64,000 bases of DNA, taken from positions 62,001 through 126,000 of the forward strand of contig JAWHQI010000276.1 of NCBI GenBank assembly GCA_033032865.1. Reading direction: 5' to 3'. This stretch comes from Dactylorhiza incarnata. Its lineage: Eukaryota; Streptophyta; Magnoliopsida; Asparagales; Orchidaceae. Shown piece after piece: positions 57,097 through 64,000 of the stretch; position 1 is the first letter of the stretch, and every line of letters starts with the position of its first letter. The notes below the pieces were generated by a model. The model did not search any database and was not told the DNA's origin. It saw nothing but the letters and a program-made list of their open reading frames with translations. The position numbers were made by a program, and so were the translations under genes.

Positions 57097-58631
57097 TGAT
57101 GCGCAAATCTTAGCACACCGCTATAGGCGGTAGCAAGACTGCGGCACGAAACGGCAATGAACCGGTCTTTGTCAAGTAATAATATGAGGAAGTAAATCCC
57201 CAACTATCGAATCTCTCAAGGAACATAGTAAGGTGGAGTTAACGTTCGAGGAAGGACTTGAGATCGAAGTCCTTAAGTCGGATGGGTTGCGGAAACGGGG
57301 GGTTTTGGTTGTGGAAATAAAAGAAAATAACTAAACTACTCCTATGCAATGCCGCTATGTAATGCTTTGCTTGGCGGAATGGAGACTAGGCAGGCATTGA
57401 GCACGTTGCTGCGAAAGGGCGGATGGACGAGTAGGCAAACGGATTCGAATTGTGCAGGCCTTGAGCGCGCTGCTTCGTTAGGCAAATGGATTACACGGGC
57501 CGCTATGCCACGCTTCACTAGGCGGATGGGCTAGTAGGCATGCAGAGTGAGGGTCGCAAGCACCTCGTCGACAAGCACGCCACTATCAATTGCTAGTGTG
57601 GCACACGAACATGACGGTGGAATGGAAAATGGATGGGGGCGCACCTCATACACACATATGAACAAGATAATTTCAATAAAATGAAATAAGCATTACATAA
57701 CATGGTTCATAGTGTACATCATCAAAGTATAGAGAAATCTAGCTTATACAACTACCAATACAAAGAGAGAGAGAAAGGAATCGACCCAATCCGAAGGCTC
57801 ATTGGGATTCACGGTTGGAATCGCTGGGTTGTCAGTCTGCGTCCAAGCTTGGTCCTCAACTACGTCCGGGGTAGAGAAGGTTGTCACTACCTTCCAATGG
57901 CCCGTCTTCTTGGTGTCACGATCCGGCCGTACGACCTAGCTTCCTTCTCCTTGGATATTGGTGGATGTAGGGCTAAATCCCTCTCCTTGGAGCTCGAGGA
58001 TGATGGAGGAGGCCAAAGGGGGCGGAGAACCTGCGGAAATGGCGGAAACGGCGGAGAGACTGCGCTGGAAATGATCGTCCGACCTAATTTCGCGGCTGTT
58101 TATTTATAAAAAACAGGGCGCACGATCAATGGCGCACGGCCAGTGGTCGTGCGCACTGGAAGTTGGTGATCGTGTGCACTGTGCCCGAAAACCTGCAAGA
58201 CAAAACTACAGAAAATAATAAAGCGCACGATCGAACGCACGACCGTGCGTAAGAACGCACGACAAAATTCAGAAAGCAACTTTGGGCTGCAAATGAATGC
58301 GCACGATCAGCGGCGCACGATCAGTGGTCGTGCGCAGTATAACCAGTGATCGTGCGCAGTGTTCCTGTACAGATTTGTACCGGGAACACCTGCATGACCC
58401 CTTTTCCAGCATAAACACAAATCAAAACCAATGAAAGTGGTGCAAAACACAGCATGAAAGATAATAGGAATGAAGAACATGAAAATACACCACATCGGGC
58501 CTAGAAGTGCACTTAGCGTGGAATAATATATGACTATTTAATATGAACGAAAACATGTATAAAGTGCAGTGCATGTGCGTGAAAATAAGCCCAGATGAGT
58601 CCAAATATGTGTATATAAATGGGACTCATCA
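57097..58631 (-). repeat. Element G 5' LTR (1535 bp)
   Basis: Near-identical to 52367-53900, one base different in length, palindrome array 58117-58365. Confidence 0.94.
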
Positions 58632-59198
58632 CATTCTTGGCTAGCCGAGAGGCCGATAGTTTGAAGTGAGCGCTTAAGAGTAAAGAGAGTTGCATGCATT
58701 TCTCGAGAGAGAATGACGTAAATCTCCTGGATTGGAGTCAAATCCAATAGCGGGGTTCACCACTTAAAGCGAGTTTTAGGTATTCGAATACGGGACGAGA
58801 GTTCGGTCGGCTTTTCCTAAACTCAGTTGGGCATATCTTCGAGAGAAGCATGTTCAAACTATAGGAACCCCCACAGTCAAGCTACCCTTACTTTATTAAG
58901 TTTTAAGTTTGCAAGTTGAATTTTGATCAACTTAAGACGAAGTAAGTCAAGATCGAGTGCTATTTTTTAATCATCATTTAGCCGTACTTTTATCCAGCTT
59001 TTATTTCAATTTAGCAAACAAAACCTTCCAAAAAATTATTAAGATAAAATAATAGTAATTCGTTTGAGTATAAGTAATCAACGGTTCCCGGATTTTAATA
59101 CGACACTTGTTTTCCTATACTACAGTTTGATAGGTATACTTGCCTTCTCGGATTGCTAGTTCGGATTTTATTTCGTGCAAGTGGAATTTTAATCACCA
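58632..59198 (+). repeat. Element F 3' LTR, piece 2
   Basis: Starts with the second CATTC and matches 43583-44149 of the 5' LTR, ending TTTTAATCACCA followed by CTCAG. Confidence 0.92.
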
Positions 59199-59526
59199 CT
59201 CAGCGGTCTACGATCTTCCTTTCGACGATCTTCCTTTTTCGGTCGACGATCTTCCTTCTGCGTTCGACGAATACGCCAAGTCTCAGCGGTCGTCGATCTT
59301 CCTTCCGAGTTCGACGAACTCCATTCTTTGTTCAACGAACTTCCTTCTGCGTTCGACGAATCTTGTTCTTCTTGACGATATAGTACTTACTGAAATAACT
59401 CAGGTACTTGACATAATGTCGAATTCTGCAGGCATTAGCTAGATGGAACATTAAATACATCTTGCACTTGTCATTGAGCTGAGCAGTTCTTCAAATCAGG
59501 AACATTGCTGGGCACTATTCCCAACA
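59199..59526 (-). repeat. Element B 5' LTR, piece 3 (U3 end)
   Basis: CTCAGCGGTC joins to 30381 after removing F. GTTCGACGAA/GGTCGACGATC units at 59204-59372. Ends at 59526 as the sense start TGTTGGGAATAG. Confidence 0.87.
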
Positions 59527-60514
59527 CCTATAGTGCGAGAGTTTCCTGATATTTTCCCTGTTACTCTTCCTAGTCTTCCACCTGAGAGAGATGTGGAGTT
59601 CGTTATTGATCTTGAGCTTGGTACTCCTCATATTGCTAAGGCACCATATCGTATGGCCCCACATGAGATGGAAGAGTTGCGTACCCAGTTAGATGAATTA
59701 TTGCAGTGTTTATTTATTAGGCCAAGTTGTTCGCCCTGGGGTTCTCCAGTGTTGTTCGTGAAAAAGAAGGATAGTTCTATGAGGTTGTGGATAAACTATA
59801 GGGAGTTGAATAAGGTAAGTATCAAGAACATATATCTGTTGCCGCGAATCGATAATTTGTTTGTCAGTTGCATGGTAGTTCGGTGTTTTCAAAGATTGAT
59901 GTTCGTTCAGGTTACCATCAGTTGAGGATCCGTAAGTCGGACGTCCCTCAGACTGCCTTTCATGCCCATTATGGTTATTTTGAATTTCTGGTGATGTCAT
60001 TTGGTTTGACGAATGCACCGTCTGCTTTCATGGACATGATGAACCGAGTGTTCAAAGACTTTTTAGATCATTTCGTAGTAGTTTTCATCGACGATGTGTT
60101 GGTGTATTCAAGAAGTGCTGAGGAGCATGCTACACATTTGCGCTTAGTATTGTCTACTCTAAGAGTGCACAAGTTGTATGCAAAGTTGAGTAAGTGTGAA
60201 TTTTAGCTTTCGCAAGTGTGTCTTTCCTGGGTCACGTGTTAAACAAAGATGGAATTTCTGTAGACCCAGCAAAGATTTCTGCTGTTCTAGATTTGAAGAG
60301 GCCTACAATACCTATGAATATAAGGAGTTTCTTAGGGTTGGCAGGTTACTATAGAAGGTTTGTTCAAGGATTTTTGGTGCTGTCGGCACCTCTAACTAAG
60401 CTTACCCAGAAGAATGCAGCTTTTGTTTGGAGCGATTCCTATGAAGAAGCCTTCCAGGAATTAAAGAGGCGTTTGTGTTGTGCTCATGTTTTGGCATTAC
60501 CGACCAGGGAGTAG
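59527..60514 (+). pseudogene. Element H reverse transcriptase
   Basis: [41 protein letters not shown], a frameshift near 59870, [14 protein letters not shown], catalytic FIDD within [13 protein letters not shown], a TAG near 60203, then [15 protein letters not shown]. All blocks correspond to GY1 RT. Confidence 0.9.
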
Positions 60515-61320
60515 AGTATGTCATTTATGTGTACGCATCTCACATTGTACTGGGGTGTGTTTTGATGCAATAAGGGAAGGTGATCGCGTATGGATCAAGA
60601 CAACTGAAAGTTCATGAAAGGAATTACCCTACGCAAGACTTAGAATTTGCGACAGTGATTTATGCCTTAAATCTTTGGAGACATCTTCTTTATGGAGTGT
60701 CATGCAAGATTTGTATGGATCAAAAAAGTTTGAAGTATGTCTTTACCCTGAAAGAACTAAATTTTCGCCATCGCAGATGGTTGGACTATGTTGCAGATTA
60801 TGATGTTGACATACTGTATCATCCGTGTAAGGCTAATGTGGTGGTCGATGCCCTGTGTAGAAAGACCGCGCATGTATTCAACCTTTCTGTACAGTCCTTA
60901 GTGGAGGAGTTTATGCTAATGGATATCTTAGTCGGTAGTAGTACCGCACCTTCGAGTTTAGAAGTTGTAGAGCCTTCTTGGATTACCCTTACGAGACTGC
61001 ATCAGAAGGAAGATCCTAATTTGCAGCATGTTCGGAATAGAACTGAAAAAGGTTAATTACCAGATTTTTCAATTGATGATAAAAATACCTTGAAGTACTG
61101 GGGTAGGTATTGTATTCCCGCGTTCGAGGATATTCGAACAAAGAGCTATAGTGAAGCGCCTGATTCTAGTGTTTCCTATCATCCTGGTTCCACAAAAATG
61201 TATAATGACCTGAAGCAGATTGTATGTTGGTCAGCTATGAAGAATGATATAGCTATGTATGATTTTGAATGTTATACCTGCTAGCGTGTTAAGGAGGATC
61301 ATAAGAGGCTAGGAGGTAAA
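60515..61320 (+). pseudogene. Element H RNase H and integrase zinc domain
   Basis: The VYASH equivalent of the RNase H start, [32 protein letters not shown] (a degraded TDHKS motif), then [18 protein letters not shown] and FECYTC of the integrase finger. Stops at ~60512, 60571, 61053 and 61282. Confidence 0.87.
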
Positions 61321-62396
61321 TTGAACCTTTTGGATATTTCAAGCTGGAAGTGGGAGAGTATTTCAATGAACTTTATTACCGGTTTGCCGAGATCTCCCGG
61401 AGGACATGATTCGGTATGGGTCATAGTTGACAAATTGACAAAGTGTGCTCACTTTGTGCCTTTTAAGATCAGATATTCTATGGAGAAACTAGCAGAGCTT
61501 TATCTGGATGAGATCATCAGATTGCATGGTGTGCCAGTGAGTATCATGTCAGATCGGGATTCCAGGTATATGTCTCATTTCTGGTAGAGCTTGCACGGAG
61601 CTTTGGGAATGACCTTAGATACTCTACCGCTTACCACCCTCAGGCCAATGGTCAGACGGAAAAAGTGAATTAGATTTTGGAAGATATGATTAGATGTTAT
61701 ATTTTAGATCATGGTGGAGCTTGGGATAAGCGTCTTGGGTTGATGGAATTTGCTTATAATAACAGTTATCAGAAGAGTTTGCAGATGGCCCCCTTTGAGG
61801 CTTTGCATGGGAGGCATTGTCGAACACCCTTGTTTTGAGCCGAGGTTGGTGAGAGTCTGTTATTAGGTCCAGAAGCTTTGGAGGTGATGAATGTTGTGGT
61901 GACTCATTTCCACGAGAAGTTTCACATTGCTCCGGAGTGATATGAGAAGTATGCTAATCGGAGAAGGGTTAATCTGGAGTTCGTAGTTGGGGACATGGTT
62001 TTTCTGAAAGTTTCTCCGATGCCAGGTGCTAAGAGATTTGGACGAAAACACAAGTTTTTCCCCGATATGTGGGACCTTTCCAGATTGTTGAGCGCATCTG
62101 AGTGTCAGCTTATAGGCTGGAATTGCCCGCTTCTTTCGCAGGTGTTCACGATGTGTTTCATGTGAGCCAATTGAGAAAGTGAGTGCATAGTGATCGTCAT
62201 GTCCTTTACTCGGTGCCCTAGTTGCAACCTAATCGTTATGTTCAAGAGCCTGTTCGTGTTCTAGAGACTCAGGACCGAGTGCTGCGGAAGAAGACGATTA
62301 CTATGGTCATAGTCCTTTGGCGAAACCAAGATGTCGAGAGTGTGACATGGGAACTGGAATCTGTTATGAGGATATCTCATCCTCATCTTTTCTCCT
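61321..62396 (+). pseudogene. Element H integrase core and chromodomain
   Basis: [29 protein letters not shown] with [16 protein letters not shown] is clear to 61587. The rest is degraded but follows GY1 closely (AYHPQANGQTEKVN, GVHDVFHVSQLRK, then a chromodomain with VTWELESVMR-like end near 62390). Multiple stops and small deletions. Confidence 0.88.
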
Positions 62397-62495
62397 AGAT
62401 CTCTTTGGTGAGTGCTTTCATTCGTAGCTTTTAGTTACTCGCTTCTATCTTGTTGTATTCGATTTATTTGTCAAAGTTTCCGAACGAAATTTCTT

Positions 62496-62510
62496 TTTAG
62501 GGGGAGTGGC
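62496..62510 (+). promoter_or_regulatory. Element H polypurine tract
   Basis: TTTAGGGGGAGTGGC immediately before the LTR, the same as GY1. Confidence 0.92.
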
Positions 62511-64000
62511 TGTAACGCCCCTGAATTTTTGGCTATTATTTAGAAATATATTGATGACGTCATAATGATGAATGACGTTACGTTAGTGCGGAGTTAACAG
62601 TGCGCCGCCGTTTACGCGTTTTCGCGTCAGTTCGATCAAGTCGGCCAAATTTTGAAACTACCCGGAATTGGAAAATTTTACATTAGGAAATCAGTTTATT
62701 TAATTTTAGAAAGGTTGTTAAAGTTTCGTGGCGTTCCGAGCAATATTAGAGCCTCGGTGAATTTTCAAAGAACTGTATATTTAACGTTCGCCGTAAACTT
62801 CGGAAATTAATATCTCGAGAACGGTACATTGGATTTTGTTTTTTACTTCGCCGTTGGATTCATAGTGTCGGCGTTCGCCATCGGTGCGATTTTCGTCGGC
62901 TTCGGCGTTCGTTTAGTTTTTGGTATTAATATATTATTATTATGTATTTACTATTATACTTATTATAAATAGTATTATATATATATATAAAGAATCGTAT
63001 ATTTACTATTTCTATTATTTTTAACGTGAATGACAAGATTGAATAATTTTAGTTGAAAAAAATTCATTAGGTAAATACTCATTTATATATAAATTTGGTT
63101 GAAGGAGGTCTCGATTCATGGAATGGTATTTTTTTCGTTCAAAGCCTATTTTGTTGAATGCTTATGCATGCATTCCACGTTCTCTTCCTCCCGTGAAAAA
63201 CTTATTCCTCTTCTTCCCGACCTTTTTGTGAACCGGAAGCGCAGGCGTTGTTTTTCATGAGCCTTTGGATGCCGCCACCGTAGCTCCGATGCACGAAATC
63301 TTCGCTGGAGCATAAATCTGGAAAGCTATCGCCGAGATCTTCTCGTGTGCGGTAAGTATTTCTGGTTTCGTGGATTTTCGTTGATTAAGGGTGTTGGGAA
63401 AATGATTTCTCTTAACCCCTAGAAATGAGTTAAAGAAGAATTCTATGAATGAAAAATAAGGCTAAGTAAATATGCGTCGAATAGTATTCGACGCAACGTC
63501 GAAATGTAGTCGACGTTTCCTTCAAATTGAGTCGAAGTAACTCTAGGAAGATTTCGACGTATGTGTTGTCGACGTTACTCTGATTTCTAATCGACACATC
63601 TAATATAGTCGACGCACCGTTGTCGACGCACCTTCCTTATTCTCCTCTCGACGTCCAGCCAGGATGAATTCGACGCTTACGTCGAATGGTAATCGACGCA
63701 CGTCGATTTATGTGACAAATTTAAATATGCGCCAGATCTCTTTCCTTCTTTCAGTAGATCTGATTTGTATGGAATAAGGTTAATATTTTATAGCCGTTCT
63801 GAATCATTCTTTCCTTCTATTAGATTCTTGGCTAAATTGATTAAATCCTTTATGGACATTATTTGAAATCAGATTGAATACTTTCCTTCTATGGATATAA
63901 CTGTTATGTAAATTTCTCTTTCTTTCTAATACTCTGCCTCCTAATTGATTACTCTCCTATAGTGTTATTTTAATGAACAGAGCTATAAATAACCAAGGAG
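62511..64000 (+). repeat. Element H 3' LTR, incomplete at the window edge
   Basis: Begins TGTAACGCCCCTGA and shares blocks with the GY1 U3 (for example GCGTTTTCGCGTC, TCGGCCAAATTTTG, GGAAAATTTTAC). AT microsatellites at 62927-62995. Palindrome array 63467-63707. The right end is not in the window. Confidence 0.92.
63467..63707. repeat. TCGACG palindrome array, LTR H
   Basis: About fifteen TCGACG or CGTCGA cores. The best unit is TGCGTCGAAT (63473-63482) and ATTCGACGCA (63486-63495), perfect 10-bp arms around AGT. Core and GCA flank match the GY1 array, though most of the surrounding LTR differs. Confidence 0.85.

Larger units (their letters stand above)
52367..58631 (-). mobile_element. Element G: non-autonomous tRNA-Asp-primed element with one ORF (6.3 kb)
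   Basis: LTRs 52367-53900 and 57097-58631, TSD CATTC at 52362-52366 and 58632-58636. Perfect Asp primer site and a polypurine tract place it with Athila/Tat-type Ty3 elements. The 3.2-kb internal region encodes only a 411-codon frame with zinc knuckles. No protease, RT, RNase H or integrase is present. Confidence 0.93.
30382..59198 (+). mobile_element. Element F: Athila-type Ty3/gypsy, split by D and G
   Basis: The 5' LTR is 30382-30391 plus 42574-44149; the 3' LTR is 51344-52366 plus 58632-59198. Both are about 1.58 kb, from TGATAGTGCT to TTTTAATCACCA. TSD CTCAG at 30377-30381 and 59199-59203. A tRNA-Asp primer site, degraded gag, DLGA-type protease, RT, RNase H and integrase are in order on the plus strand. 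RT blocks (TVTGRRMCINYRKLN, RKDHFPLPFIDQ) are those of the Athila lineage. No env-like ORF is recognisable. Confidence 0.93.
17425..59526 (-). mobile_element. Element B: degraded Sirevirus, broken by C, E and F
   Basis: The minus-strand 5' LTR, reassembled from 21003-22106, 30007-30381 and 59199-59526, is about 1.8 kb and starts TGTTGGGAATAG (at 59526). Then come the primer site (20990-21000), gag (20960 to 19810, resuming 18138 to ~17725) and a protease remnant. It lies within element H, whose sequence resumes at 59527. The pieces are placed with confidence because removing E (TSD CCTTG) and F (TSD CTCAG) restores continuous LTR. The rest of B is beyond A or lost. Confidence 0.85.
59527..64000 (+). 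mobile_element. Element H: Tekay/Del-type chromovirus, 3' half
   Basis: Plus-strand pol from the protease/RT border to a chromodomain, then a polypurine tract and a 3' LTR that runs off the window. It is the same family type as GY1 but clearly diverged. B inserted at the VREFPDIFP codons, so the 5' half is elsewhere or lost. Several frameshifts and stops make it the oldest element here. Confidence 0.9.

Noticed and set aside
1..64000. Host protein-coding gene
   Set aside because: I found no frame with exon-like structure or homology outside retrotransposon proteins; nearly all bases are assigned to nested elements.

Overview
This window is nuclear DNA of a flowering plant. All of it appears to be a stack of LTR retrotransposons, and I see no host protein gene, rRNA gene or functional tRNA gene. 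The evidence is plant-specific lineages (Sirevirus-type Ty1/copia, chromodomain-bearing Tekay/Del-type Ty3/gypsy, Athila-type Ty3/gypsy), primer binding sites matching plant initiator-Met and Asp tRNAs, and TG...CA long terminal repeats (LTRs) with 5-bp target site duplications (TSDs). The species cannot be named from this sequence. || Nesting, oldest to youngest: H (Tekay-type, + strand) runs from 59527 past the right edge. B (Sirevirus, - strand) inserted into H, and its 5' LTR is now in three pieces (21003-22106, 30007-30381, 59199-59526). B was then hit by A (Sirevirus, - strand, left edge to 17424), by an LTR-only insertion C (18139-19750, + strand), by E (non-coding, tRNA-Asp-primed, 22107-30006, TSD CCTTG) and by F (Athila-type, + strand, 30382-59198, TSD CTCAG). 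F was later hit by D (Sirevirus, 30392-42573, TSD GTGCT) in its 5' LTR and by G (non-autonomous, 52367-58631, TSD CATTC) in its 3' LTR. A was hit by GY1 (Tekay-type, 1013-11589, TSD GAAGT). The GY1/A junction then underwent a 1.47-kb tandem duplication that makes a false solo LTR and a third TSD copy. || Coding state: GY1 and D have almost collinear pol frames broken mainly by single nonsense codons. A, B, F and H carry more frameshifts. E has no coding capacity. G carries one intact 411-codon frame with two zinc knuckles and no pol. || The most interesting signals are non-coding: (1) three hairpins in the GY1 RNA leader with the same loop and covarying stems; (2) arrays of short CpG-rich palindromes in the LTRs of nearly every family, from both superfamilies, often next to a TATA box, and also inside the gag of A and the pol/env-like spacer of D; (3) a tRNA-like segment with A and B boxes inside LTR E; (4) a second polypurine tract inside each of the three Asp-primed elements; (5) the single-ORF element G.
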